This document shows, piece by piece, positions 42,795-53,594 of a stretch of DNA of 64,000 nucleotides (position 1 is the stretch's first letter; each line of letters begins with the position of its first letter). The position numbers were made by a program, and so were the translations under genes. Below the pieces are notes generated by a model, which worked only from the letters and a program-made list of their open reading frames with translations, did no database searches and was not told where the DNA came from. The DNA is from Strigamia acuminata (lineage: Eukaryota > Arthropoda > Chilopoda > Geophilomorpha > Linotaeniidae), in the NCBI GenBank assembly GCA_949358305.1, contig OX442322.1, forward strand, positions 3,162,001-3,226,000, read 5' to 3'.

Positions 42795-44465
42795 CGCTTA
42801 AGGTCGAGAGGGGACATCGAAAGATACTGCATTGCTCACCAACTTCCGTACGATGAGAACATTTTCTTTTTCGGCAACCTCGAACATCAATTGCCGGAAT
42901 TTAAACAACCTGTTCATCGTGTTCTCATGTGTTTCTGAAAGCCGTCCACATACGCCGAAGCTGTCACGCTACCCGAGGCACCGAAATGGACTGAGGCAAT
43001 CGATGAGGAGCTCACGACTTTCAAGGAGCGCGAAGTTTACAAGGAAGTTCCACGACCACCGGACAAGACAATTCTCGGGTGCAAGTGGATCTTTCGTTTG
43101 AAATCAGATTCCATCGGGAAAAATCACCGCTACCGTACCCGACTCGTTGCGCAGGGTTTCCGCCAAACAATGGGCGTTGATTTCAATGAAGTGTTCAGCC
43201 CGGTCGTCAACTTTGTGCTCATTCGTTTCTTTTTCTGCCTCCTGGTCGTTTTACTGGGATGGAGGGATCTTCACCTCGACGTCAAGTGTGCCTACCTTTA
43301 CGGCGACCTCGACCACGAAATTTATATGCGGATTCCCGCCGGTGCCACATGCACCTCGTCCGACAACGTTTGGTTGTTAACCAAGTCACTTTATGGTCTT
43401 CACCAGTCGGGGCGCATGTGGTACCAGAAGCTCAACGAGACGTTAACCAACCTCGGATTCCAAAAATTTCCCGCTTGTAATTGCGTTTACGCATTTGGAC
43501 ATTCGGCCGTTATGTTAGTCTACGTTGACGATATCGTCTTGTTTTACGCGTCGGAGAGTATCCGAGACCGTATTTTGGCGCTGATTTCCAGCAAATTCGA
43601 CATCGTCAACCTCGGCCCGATAACCAAATTACTCGGAGTAGAATTCGTGCGTCGAGATGGGAAAGTTTTCATGTCCCAACGCTCCTACATCGACAAACTT
43701 CTTAAAAAGTTCAACGTTTTGTCGGATGCACTCATTAAAGTGCCTGTTACACCAGGAACCACGCTCGTCAAAGGCTCGTTGGACAATCTCCCGGACTTTC
43801 TGTACCGATCGCTCATCGGATCGTTGTTATTCCTCGCTTCTCGCACTCGTCCCGACGTATTATATTCGGTCATCGCTTTATCGCAGTATAATAACTGCTA
43901 CGACCACCGCCACATCAAGTGTTTGCTCCAAGTTCTCAAATACGTGGCGAACATGAGCGATTTCTCGATCGAACTCTCGGGGTGTAATTCCAGTCAGCTG
44001 TGGGGATACACAGATGCGTCGTGGGCGAGCGACATTGCGACATCGAGGAGCTTCGGAGGATACATCATTTACATCGGTTGTGTGCCAATTGGCTGGAGCT
44101 GCAAAAAGCAGACCAGCGTCGCCTGTTCCACCATGGAAGCCGAGTTTGTGGCACTGGTCGAAATCGTTAAAGAGTTATACCGGTTGGACAGTATCTATCG
44201 GGTCTTTCCACCGTTAAACCGACTATCAAAACCGATTATTTTCTCCGATGCCCTCGCCTCGATCCAGTTTACGAACAACGACATCGAGAACTCGAAGACC
44301 AAACATATTCGGGTGAAATTCCATTGGCTTCGAGAGTGGCATATCAACGGATGCTTCGAACTCCGCAAAATTCTGGGTGAAATCAATGTTTCGGACATCT
44401 TCACGAAATGGCTTAGTTCCGAACGCCTCCGAAATTTGTTGTCCCGGATTTTCGTCTTGAAATAA
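42795..44465 (+). pseudogene. pol: Element E Pol: end of MBD-like module, RT and RNase H
   Basis: The MBD-like module finishes with RSRGDIERYC and FFFGNLE. A TGA at 42936-42938 stands where F has an Arg codon, a likely CGA-to-TGA change. From there to the TAA at 44463-44465 the frame is open. RT blocks are ILGCKWIFRLK, RTRLVAQGFRQTMG, DVKCAYLYGDL and catalytic YVDD near 43523-43534. RNase H has GYTDASWA near 44007-44030 and ends NVSDIFTKWL. The RT and RNase H residues look intact. A polypurine tract follows at 44501. Confidence 0.92.
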
Positions 44466-44500
44466 CTTCATCGAACTGTTCAAGTCGACATTGCACATCG

Positions 44501-45058
44501 AAGGAGGGAATTGTTGGTCCTTGAAACCACTTCGGACATTTATTTAATATGTTTTCGATGCGTAATGACGCTATTCAGACATTCGGATCTTTTATTTTCT
44601 TTTAGTAGCATTTGCTGGATTATTTAGGATCGTTCCTCATGTTTTTCTATAGTTTCATTGTAAAGGGAATGCATGATGCTGTTTAGATGTATCTTATACA
44701 TTTGGCATCATGCATTCTCTATTCTGAGTGTATCTTTTGTTTATTATTTCCTTATTCGGCCACCAGATGTCTCTGATATACCGAAAATGGCCGCACACAC
44801 GATCCGTGTGTTTCTTGTATTTCATCCTTGGAAAAGGACTCTTTTTAGTAAGTTTTCACATTAAATAGTGTATATTTTCGTTATTTACTGTTGGTTTATT
44901 GGTTGCACGTTAGATATAAGTGCATGCCATTGTGTTTGGGGACCAAACACATCGTTTTTCATGCGTACATACTCGTACGCATATCCACTCACGGTAATCA
45001 ACGTGCGGTGTGTTTTTCACACGTTTACTGCACTTTAAGTGCCTTCCACTGCACCACA
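44501..45058 (+). repeat. Element E polypurine tract and 3' LTR
   Basis: GAAGGAGGGAAT (44501-44512) then the 546-bp LTR 44513-45058, TGTTGG to CCACA. This is the full-length LTR form; the 5' copy lacks about 215 bp of its middle. Followed by CATAT. Confidence 0.92.
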
Positions 45059-45063
45059 CATAT

Positions 45064-45472
45064 GCTGCAGGCAGTTCGCCTGCTGCGGCCGCGGAAGATT
45101 ACAATGTCCTGTCAACCAGCCGAAAAATATATAAATTAAATTTTAAAACGTTTTTACGATTGCTACAAACTTTTCCAAAACAACTGATGAATATTTTTCA
45201 TAACTTTTTTTTTAGATAAACTGGAAATATAATGGAAATACATCTTTCCATTTCTACACACTGTAAATAAATATCCATAATGTAAATATTGTGGAAATAC
45301 ACCTTTCCATTTGATTAAAAATTTACAGTACTGCAAATATAATGGAAATTTAACTTTCCACACACAAACTTTCCATACACATTTCCACTATGCGGAAAGA
45401 CGATCATTTACAGCTATATTTCCATTCAACTTTCCATATGGAAATCTCACTTTTTTTGCAGTGCATGTTGCA
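45064..45472. other. AT-rich flank with clustered TTTCCA/TGGAAA inverted repeats
   Basis: No supported gene. From 45225 to 45450 TGGAAA and TTTCCA alternate, giving several potential hairpins, including TTTCCATATGGAAA near 45433. This is the empty-site continuation of the DNA left of E. Confidence 0.55.
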
Positions 45473-46294
45473 TTGTCAACACATAGGGAAGTTGACATAG
45501 ATGAGTGTAATCCTATTAAAGAAGAGGGAAAACACTTAAGAAGTGTTGAACAGAAATTGAAAGAATTGAAACTAGAAGGGAAATTTAGTGATAAAAGAAT
45601 TAATTCGCTATTAGAAATTCCTCTAAGTATAACAACTAGTTTGGTTCAATTGAACAAATGTAGGGCAATAAACACAGAGGGGGAATTTACATAGCTTAAA
45701 CGAAGCAAAAATAAATCCAAAAAAAGAAAGAAAAGGATGAAGACGGATGATAACAGTGAAAACATTAACGTTTTAGCAACAGAAGTTTATGAGTATCAGC
45801 CAGATTCCATTACGAATTTATTGGTGGATGATGGTAGATCGAGTCAATTCAAGGACCTTGACATGTCCAATTGGTATAGACAATCTACCATTCAAGAATT
45901 AGGAGATATGAAATATGACATTAGCGTTTATTATGTATCACCATATGGAGATCGATTGTTATGTATCGAGGATGTGATAATATGGTGTTGTGATAATGGG
46001 TTTAAGCTGAATGAATTTTTATTTGATTTCGAGAATGAAACACCGATATATCCAGCATATCCCGTAGCAACTAATTGTATAGATTATGTTGGCAAGGTCA
46101 TGTAGGAATTTGATGACTGGTAAAAGTAATTGATTAGAGGGGAATGATGAAGATTGCACGTTAATCGAGTTGGAGTCTTTGATATCAGGCATGCCGTGGG
46201 CAAAAATAACGTTGCCGATTTGCTAACCAAATGGTTGGCACGCCCTCGTCTCACAACCATAGGTAATTATATATTCGGGGCGCATTCGGAGTAA
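45473..46294 (+). pseudogene. Copia remnant I: linker, MBD-like module and RNase H tail
   Basis: One frame with a TAG at 45692-45694 gives a Lys-rich linker. An MBD-like segment follows at about 45857-46057 (DMSNWYRQS, YDISVYYVSPYGDRL, NEFLFDFEN) and ends at 46105. From 46154 a fragment reads NNVADLLTKWLARPRL and stops at 46292-46294. That is the terminal part of a copia RNase H, like NIADILTKW in G. Gag, integrase and RT are absent. The FRSR arginine of the other MBD-like modules is not conserved. Confidence 0.7.
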
Positions 46295-46565
46295 TGTCGC
46301 GGTGTCGGGGTTGTTTTAAGTGGTCGGGGTCGTGTCACGTTGTTTTTGTCCCAGTGGAGCCCCATATGCTGCTCAGAGGGGGTATGTTGCATCTTGGAGC
46401 AGTCATATGGTGTCAGCTTGTTAATGTCGCATGTTTCCGGACATAGTGCGACACCGGCGCACTGCATTACCATTGTATTCTTGTCACGATGTGCCAATTG
46501 TTATTGACTGGTATTGCATGTGTTACGGTGCTACGGTTCCGCGCATGCTTTGCAATAGTTAACGT
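46295..46565. other. Unassigned segment between remnant I and element C
   Basis: It may be the LTR of remnant I, since it follows the pol end, but there is no second copy to prove it. No ORF is supported. Confidence 0.4.
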
Positions 46566-48316
46566 TGTGATGATTACAAATCTATATTTATCAATGTTCA
46601 CGGTAGATGGCGCTGTTTAACGAACGCGCGTAATTCAAACTCGATAAAACTAAAAAGCGTAATAAATTATTACTTGACACGGCGAATAAAATATAACTAT
46701 TTTATTCAATATAAATTAAGTATTAACTACTTGGTGATGTTGACTCTGTCGAATCAATATCCACGTTACTTACCTGTCGAAGGGAACCAACTGGACCCTT
46801 CCTCCCCCCAACTGGGCCCATCTGGACATAGTCATATATTAGGTCCGGACTAGTGACCCACGAATTCGCCGATTCGCGTGCTGATTGGCTATCGCCAATC
46901 TAGTAGTTCTACAGGACTATATAAGCATCAGTTTTCCACCCCGTAACCCCCCTGGCTTGATTCTGAATATGTTTATATAGTCTGTAGTTGATATGTTGTT
47001 ATCGTTTGATCTCACTTTCTCTATCGACACATCAGGCCACCTCAGCTCTCCACAATTAGTATTCATTACTATTTTGTTATTGTTGTTGTAGGGCTTTTTT
47101 GGGAAGACCAACCCGGTAATAGACATGCATTCGCATGAAATGATCCCGTAACGTTAGCTTGCTGTTCTACGGGACAGTTAGATTTCGTACGGTGGCTTAA
47201 TATAACGGTCGTATACAGTACGACCTTGCTAAATGAAAGTAGGTCCCTCAGCTAACTGGCCACAGTCCGCTGCAGGATGGTTGTTGTAAGCTGTCCTCCC
47301 AGGCACCCGTCTTTCTGTCGCTGGTCCTTCCGCACGTTAAAAGTCGGTAAACACCTAATGCACAGGTAACACGCCGGGTTGGTAGCCCGTGAGTAATATC
47401 TAAAGATGTTACGATAAACAACTACCTGGATAATGGTAATCCAACAGCAGTGGCTGATTAATATTTTACCCGGTGCTCGGTCCACTGACCCCGTCATCGT
47501 AAGGCATGCTGGCGGATGGAGGAGTCAAATCCTCCCGCGATGGTTCTCTTGACCGTCGTGACGGTCCCCGCCCCATTGTACCCTCCGGGTTAGTAACCCG
47601 TGAACAGGAGTTGAATAACATTGTGTTAAACAAATTACTCGGGCATTGGTAATCCTGTATTGGCAATACTTTTTAAACCGGTAAGTCCATAGAAATGTTT
47701 ACCTGGAGGGTTGGTACCACCGATAGCGATTAAAAGCGTACAATTAAATACTCGGCGCCTGATCACGAGATCTTGTCGTCGTAAGGCATGCTGGCGGATG
47801 GAGTCTCAACAACTCCCGCGACGTTCTCTCAATTGTCGTGACGGTCCCCGCCCAATTAATAATTATATAACAATTCATTTGTTATATCACATTAATCAAT
47901 TTACTTTTATTCATTTGGAACATGGAATATTCTGCCGAATATTCCTATTTATGCGAAGGACTCTTCGCATTATTAGATAATCGAGCTGCGGACCAAATAC
48001 GTCTCCGTAGTGTTATTTGTGACGATGCCGCAAGTCAGCCGTATCCCTCTGGCTTTGCTCGGATCCTCAACCAGTTGATGCCGCCCGTTTACACGCGTCA
48101 AGAACCTACAAATTATGTTATTATTCTTTATTAATAAATATGTTATGTCACACAAGAACTGTAAGTTATTTCTCTCGATTCACGTATTCACATTAGTTAA
48201 GACTTCCATAGCTTATCTCGGTTAGGTTGTTGCTAATCTTAGCAGCGTCTTGTTTAAACCGATTAATTATCTATCTCAAGGACTAATAAATTAGCCCTAA
48301 AAGTAGAATCGTCACA
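46566..48316 (+). repeat. Element C 5' LTR
   Basis: 1751 bp, TGTGATGATT to CGTCACA, homologous to the solo LTR at 38857-40608. CTCF-like TAGATGGCGC at 46604-46613. Duplicated stem-loop modules near 47500-47575 and 47780-47852. Confidence 0.92.
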
Positions 48317-48318
48317 AG

Positions 48319-48336
48319 TGGAGGTTCTACCGAGAT
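48319..48336 (+). promoter_or_regulatory. Element C primer-binding site (tRNA-Gln)
   Basis: TGGAGGTTCTACCGAGAT, two bases after the LTR, identical to A's PBS. Confidence 0.85.
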
Positions 48337-49515
48337 AAGGCTGCAAAAAATTCAAGCGAATTTTTGGATTGTGTATTGTGTTTATGAGAGTTCGGAAATG
48401 TGCTTACAGTGATAAAATTTCAAATGAAATTTTTGTGTGATAGAATCTATGTTTTGTTTAATGTTCTCTCTTGTGATAGCAATCATTTTATGTGTGTAAA
48501 ATAAGTTTTGAACGAAATTTATATTTGTGTTTAATATATTTTATTCTGTTTTAAAGCTGTTACAAAGATAATAAATGTAATTCATTTGCATTTCCGATTT
48601 TCCGCCGTGGAAATTATCTGTTTTAACAAAACTAATAATCTCTACCGCGTGGTTAGGCCTAATGATCAGACCACGAGAATTGGAAAGTCTTACCCCAACT
48701 TGTTAAAGTTGACCCCGCCCGGGTAGCGTCATTTTGTCGCCAACAAATCTGACAAAACCACGCGGTCGGGCCTAATTTTGAAAAGTTGACCTTTTGACGG
48801 AATTCTTAAAGAATTCTATCAATTTAACAGTTGTTTTATTTTAGAATATTTTTCACATATATTTTGCTTGAGACTTCAAGTTAAACCTCAAATTTATTTA
48901 CCTAAATAAAGTAGAAAGAAAATTGACATTTTCTCAAGAATTAAAATTTATATTTTATTTTAAAATTGGTTAACCTTATTTTACAAACTTGACCTACATT
49001 AAAATGTTGGTTAAAAATCATGATTTCAAGTCATTGGAATCGAATTCCACGAATGGAGTACCATTCGAATTTAGCGAAGAAAAATTCTCGCTGTTGTGTT
49101 GCCTAGCAACCCGTGTTGTGCAGAAAAGCCGTCGATTCAAACGACTCGACGCATCTATTGAAATTACGAGTTTTAAAACCTTAAAATTCCATAAAGGTGA
49201 TCGTTCTTTTGTTAATAAATGCGGTGATATTTTAAAATACTTTGAAAAGTATCCATTTTGTTTTGTGACTACGTCATAACACTGAATCTGACAAGATTAC
49301 GGTTCCACGAACTTGGTGATTTCCACCAATCTCAGACGAGATTGGACTCTCGCGAGACTGGCGTTGATACTTGACCAATCAGAGAGGTGTATTGAAGTAC
49401 CCATACTTCCATTCAAACTAGTGTGACCACTGCTTCGTTTGCGATCCTCCTGAACGTTTGCAACTTCATCGTTATCTCTCAGACTTAGGAAATTTTCTTA
49501 GTTTTAAGTTTAGTT
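48337..49515 (+). other. Element C leader
   Basis: 1.2 kb leader. A 92-codon ATG frame at 49004-49279 (MLVKNHDFKSL) is not recognised and could be an upstream ORF or chance. Confidence 0.45.
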
Positions 49516-51798
49516 ATGACTAGTAATCAGCATCACATGAATACCCGCGGTAAGGAAAGAACTTGTTTAACCGGTGGAATGGATCTATCCGGTTTTGTAC
49601 CTGTTCCTAATGGAATTGAAGTAGTGGGAAACCATGCGGTCCATAATGGCGTTTCAAATGAAACGGCCGGACCATCTGGAGAGAATAGGGCTACACGTGA
49701 ACCAACTCCGCCTGGAGAAGAGGAATGCATTTCTGAAGGTTCTCATTTAGGCCGAGGCGGTCTACTATTTTGTCAGGATCATGGTGTGAACCCAAACCAA
49801 TTTAGATCTTTGACAGAAGTGTTAGATTTTGTGCACGCGCCTTGCACTACGTCGGAGCAACCCAATTCCCCAGCTAGCCAAAGATTAAATAATTTTAGTC
49901 CCACTCCTTCGACGCCTATTTCTAGGTATAGAAATAAAACTGCGCAACAACCTCCTAGACAAACTCAACCGAATTTGACACCAGGAGATTTTAATCGTGC
50001 TTTCCAACAACGATTACGAGCGAATAACTTCGCTCGCAACCAACAAAGGGGATTTACTAATCCCGGAAATTTTGAGAATACGTTCAACAGAGCGAATATG
50101 GGTCCGCCTAATATAGCCAACTTCACTCCAAGCTTTCCAAACGGATCAAATAGTTGTCCGAATCTCGCAGGAAATTTGATCCCAAATTTAGGTGCAACAA
50201 GAGGTCCAAACAACCGTTTTGACCCAAATTTTAGATTTGCAAACAATTCTAGCCCAGCACTTAACATGCAAAGGGGTCACACAGTTCCTCCGAACTCGAA
50301 TAACCCAAATAATACGAACGATTTAAATAATCCTTCTACTCGAACTCCAGGAATTTCAAATAATTATTTGAATCAGGGTACACCAGGTAATTCGAACTAT
50401 CGTCCGAATTTTGGTGACCAGAGAAATTCGAACAATCGTCCGAATTTCGGTAATCAAGAAAGTTCAAACAACCGTCCGAATTTTGACAATCATGGTAATT
50501 CAAACAATCGTTCGAATTTCGGGAATCAAGGCCACTCGAATAATCATTCAAACTTTGATAACCACAGTAGACCAAATCAAGGAGGGTCGAATAATTTCAA
50601 CCCCAATAGTGGCTCCAATCAAAATAATTCGAGTCAATCGAGTAATAATGGATCGTCGAATGACAATTCGCGTCCCCCAAGCAGTGCAGGAATGACGGCT
50701 GCGGATCTTGCGTCTATTGCTTCAACTATGCACAAGTTGATGCAGGCAGGAAAGAGTTCCGCCACTGTCCCTCAAACTAACTGTTTGAAACCACCAGATA
50801 TTCCTGTATTCTCAGGAAAGGCAGAAAAAAGCGAACGCTTTCTCACCGTTGTAAAAAATGTCGCTTTCCTGCGAAATATGTCACTCGATGACATGCTTAT
50901 TAAGGGCGTAGCCAGTTATCTAACCGAGCAAGCGCATGGTTGGTTTCATAAAAGGAGAGGAGATTTCTCATCTTGGGATATATTTGAACAGGCGTTCAAA
51001 GAAAGGTTTGTAGCCACTCGCCAAGAGCGGACGAACCAGCTAACCAAGTTGAGACAACTTGAAACAGAAAGTCTGTATGACTTTATGCACAAATATTACC
51101 AGTTATGGATATTACAAGACAACCTTGACGCAAAAGGGGCTGGAAGTCTTTTTATCGGGAGTGTAACTCCTGCTAACGATTTGCTCTTGCATACGCAAGG
51201 CCTAGCGGATTTACCTCTAACAGAGATTTATAACGTTATAACAAAAAATAAAGGTCTGTACAGTCGTACAGCTAATGGAGTAAAGGAAAATAATTCCAAT
51301 CCAGTTGTTTTTCCACCTCGAAAAACAGACACTCGTCCTCAGCCGAAGACAAATGCTAAATCCTTAACTTTGGATTCACAAGAGCAGCTTAATAATTATG
51401 ATGAAGAGTTACCTGAGGAGTGCGAGGCCGTTTATTTAATAAATAGAGTAGTAGATCAGACCAGACGTGGTCAATTAGTCTGTTATAACTGTAAACAGCC
51501 CGGACATATGCGTCGGGAGTGTACAAATTTAAAACCGCGTACAAATTTCAACTCGGACGAGTTGCAAAAACGCAATACTCCGGATTCCCCAACTGTGGAT
51601 CCCACTGCTAAACGACCTAATAATAGGTGGATAACTCAAGAAGTGTTGGATGCAACACTGGATGCTAAACTTGATGCGAAACTTAATACTTTTGAAAATA
51701 AGTTACAAACTTTGCTGACTAACTCGTTGGCAGAAATGGTCAAGACTTTGATCAAGCCCGAATCTGCTGATTCAAGTGCGACTAGTTCAAAAAACTAG
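49516..51798 (+). CDS. gag: Element C Gag
   Basis: 760 codons from ATG 49516, fully open. The N-terminal block LLFCQDHGVN...EVLDFVH parallels A and B. Residues about 150-400 are Asn/Gly/Pro-rich, including five 12-residue tandem repeats around NSNNRPNFGNQ (50384-50570). A capsid-like region lies at about 424-540 (HGWFHKRRGDFSSWDIFEQAFKE... region). The zinc knuckle CYNCKQPGHMRREC is at 656-669, followed by NNRWITQEVLD. The stop TAG directly follows the slippery heptamer. Gag packages genomic RNA into particles. Confidence 0.92.
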   Translation: MTSNQHHMNTRGKERTCLTGGMDLSGFVPVPNGIEVVGNHAVHNGVSNETAGPSGENRATREPTPPGEEECISEGSHLGRGGLLFCQDHGVNPNQFRSLTEVLDFVHAPCTTSEQPNSPASQRLNNFSPTPSTPISRYRNKTAQQPPRQTQPNLTPGDFNRAFQQRLRANNFARNQQRGFTNPGNFENTFNRANMGPPNIANFTPSFPNGSNSCPNLAGNLIPNLGATRGPNNRFDPNFRFANNSSPALNMQRGHTVPPNSNNPNNTNDLNNPSTRTPGISNNYLNQGTPGNSNYRPNFGDQRNSNNRPNFGNQESSNNRPNFDNHGNSNNRSNFGNQGHSNNHSNFDNHSRPNQGGSNNFNPNSGSNQNNSSQSSNNGSSNDNSRPPSSAGMTAADLASIASTMHKLMQAGKSSATVPQTNCLKPPDIPVFSGKAEKSERFLTVVKNVAFLRNMSLDDMLIKGVASYLTEQAHGWFHKRRGDFSSWDIFEQAFKERFVATRQERTNQLTKLRQLETESLYDFMHKYYQLWILQDNLDAKGAGSLFIGSVTPANDLLLHTQGLADLPLTEIYNVITKNKGLYSRTANGVKENNSNPVVFPPRKTDTRPQPKTNAKSLTLDSQEQLNNYDEELPEECEAVYLINRVVDQTRRGQLVCYNCKQPGHMRRECTNLKPRTNFNSDELQKRNTPDSPTVDPTAKRPNNRWITQEVLDATLDAKLDAKLNTFENKLQTLLTNSLAEMVKTLIKPESADSSATSSKN
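51789..51795 (+). promoter_or_regulatory. Programmed -1 frameshift heptamer A AAA AAC
   Basis: Gag codons TCA AAA AAC TAG. A -1 slip reads AAA AAA CTA GAT and enters the pol frame, which is open for about 280 codons. Confidence 0.87.
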
Positions 51799-52589
51799 AT
51801 CCGGGGGACGAAGGTTTGTTCTATCCCCCAGAAGTGGCCAATGCCACGTCGGAATATTTATTTATGGATGTAGACACTACTTGTCTTGAGATAGCCACTA
51901 GTCATAGTGGCGGAGTGGAGGAAAATCTGCAAGAAATGACGGAGCAATTAAAAAATCTGACATTGTTCCCACACAAGTGTTACACGAAGAAATTCTGTAG
52001 ACTTCGTCGACTCAACAGAGTCATAGGCGGTAATAACTTGCACAATATTACTTTAGGTAATAATAAAGATGATCCTCGAATGAAGATCACAATTGGTGGG
52101 CTCACCTACAACGCGCTCATGGATACAGGAGCATCTCAATGTTACATTGGGGAACAACTTTTGTCTGAAACTCAGGCTCTGCCAGAATTCTTACAAGAAG
52201 CCCCCAGAAACATGTTAGTCAACGCTGTAGGCGTAGCACACAAGCCTGTCGGACAAATAACTTTGTGTGTACAATGGGCTGATGAATTTACAGCAATGAA
52301 TTTCATCGTTTTAGCAAAACGAGTTTGTGGCTTGATACTTGGTCACAATTTCATGCGCAGACAGAAAATCAGTCCGCATCCACATTTACAGGAGTTCTCT
52401 TGTGCGGATAAACCCAATTGGTCTGCGCCTTATCAATCGGAAGAAGCCAATCTGGCCCTTGCCCCGTTGAATCGAATTACTTTCGATTATTTAGATTCGT
52501 CCACACTCAACTCAATTGAGCTGACAGACACTCCCGTGTTATCATGGGATGAAAAATTAGTTGAGGAGAGCGACTGCACTCCAGAACAA

Positions 52590-52617
52590 CGACTAGCACT
52601 TCGCGAAGTGCTAGTCG
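52590..52617. repeat. 28-bp perfect palindrome inside C pol
   Basis: Two 14-base arms meet at TCGCGA with no spacer. The palindrome lies within coding sequence about 10 bases before the first frameshift of C pol. Confidence 0.9.
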
Positions 52618-53594
52618 ATACCAAATGTATTTCGTGATCAAGTTGGGTGCACTAACGTGACTCAACATCGAATTAAGTTCAAAGAAGGGCATTCATTGCC
52701 CAAAATGCAGTATAGAATGTATAACCCGGCCAAGAGAGCCATTATGACCAAACTAGCTGTAGAATTAGAGCAGGATGGACTCATTGAAAAGGCCAAAGGG
52801 CCCTTCATAAGTCATCCAGTCATTGTTGCGAAGCCTGACGGCTCGTATAGGATGTGCATTGACTACCGGTGGCTGAATGCCATCACCGAAATCGAAGTAA
52901 TACAAATGCCAAGCATTGACCTTTTATTGCATAATACTGGTCCGGCAAAGTATTTTACGTCCATTGACCTTGTCAAAGGTTACTATCAGGTCGAAATGTG
53001 TGAAGAAGATCGTCCAAAGACGGCATTTTACACACCAAATGGTCCATATCAATTTGTGCGAATGCCGTTTGGCCTTTGCAATGCGCCTTGTACTTTCCAG
53101 CGTCTGATGTAAGGCATTTTGGGCTCAGCTTTGCAAGACTACGCGTTAGTTTATTTGGATGATGTAATTGGGATGATCATCTCAAACATGTTCGAGACGT
53201 TTTAGAAAGGCTTAACCAAGCCAACATGACAATAAATAAAGCAAAATCTCGTTTTGGCCGCACAGAATTAAAATTCTTGGGTCATTGGATCAAACCCGAA
53301 GGTCTCTTCGGTGATCCCGATAAAATATCGGCGATTATGAAGTTTCCCACCCCCACATGTGCTAAGGACATTCAGCGCTTTCACGGCATGACTAACTTCT
53401 TCAGGAAGTTTGTTCCAAATCACGGAACTATTGCCGCACCATACACACGTATGATGAATGAGAAAACTCCATTTGAATGGGGAGATGAGCAGACAGAAGC
53501 TTTTAATAAAATTAAAGAGCTACTTTGTGGCGACAATTGTCTACACAAACCAGACATGACTTTGCCATTTGTCGTCATGACTGACGCTTCACAT

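Larger units (their letters stand above)
1161..45058 (+). mobile_element. Element E: Ty1/copia retrotransposon opened by three nested insertions
   Basis: LTRs at 1161-1491 and 44513-45058 are homologous and flanked by the same 5-bp duplication, CATAT (1156-1160 and 45059-45063). The internal order on + is PBS, leader, gag, protease, integrase, MBD-like module, RT and RNase H, which is copia order. The pieces lie at 1492-1666, 23282-24528, 36267-38774 and 42800-44512; the gaps are A, F and D. Joining of frames across each gap, after discounting one TSD copy, supports the reconstruction. Coding parts carry several frameshifts and stops, so E is dead. LTRs differ at about five sites over the 331 bp they share, by eye. 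Confidence 0.93.
51789..53594 (+). pseudogene. pol: Element C Pol, truncated by H (protease and RT)
   Basis: Protease ALMDTGASQCYIG is near 52110-52150. A frameshift near 52625 (TGTATTTCG) ends the first frame, just after a 28-bp palindrome. RT resumes at 52657 with YRMCIDYRWLNA and RMPFGLCNAPCTF, then TAA at 53110-53112. YLDD is still readable near 53152, and a small deletion near 53168 shifts the frame. RT ends with TINKAKSRFGR and FHGMTNFFRKF. RNase H begins (VVMTDASH) and is cut at 53594 by H's LTR. The match with A pol guided these calls. It is inactive. Confidence 0.9.
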
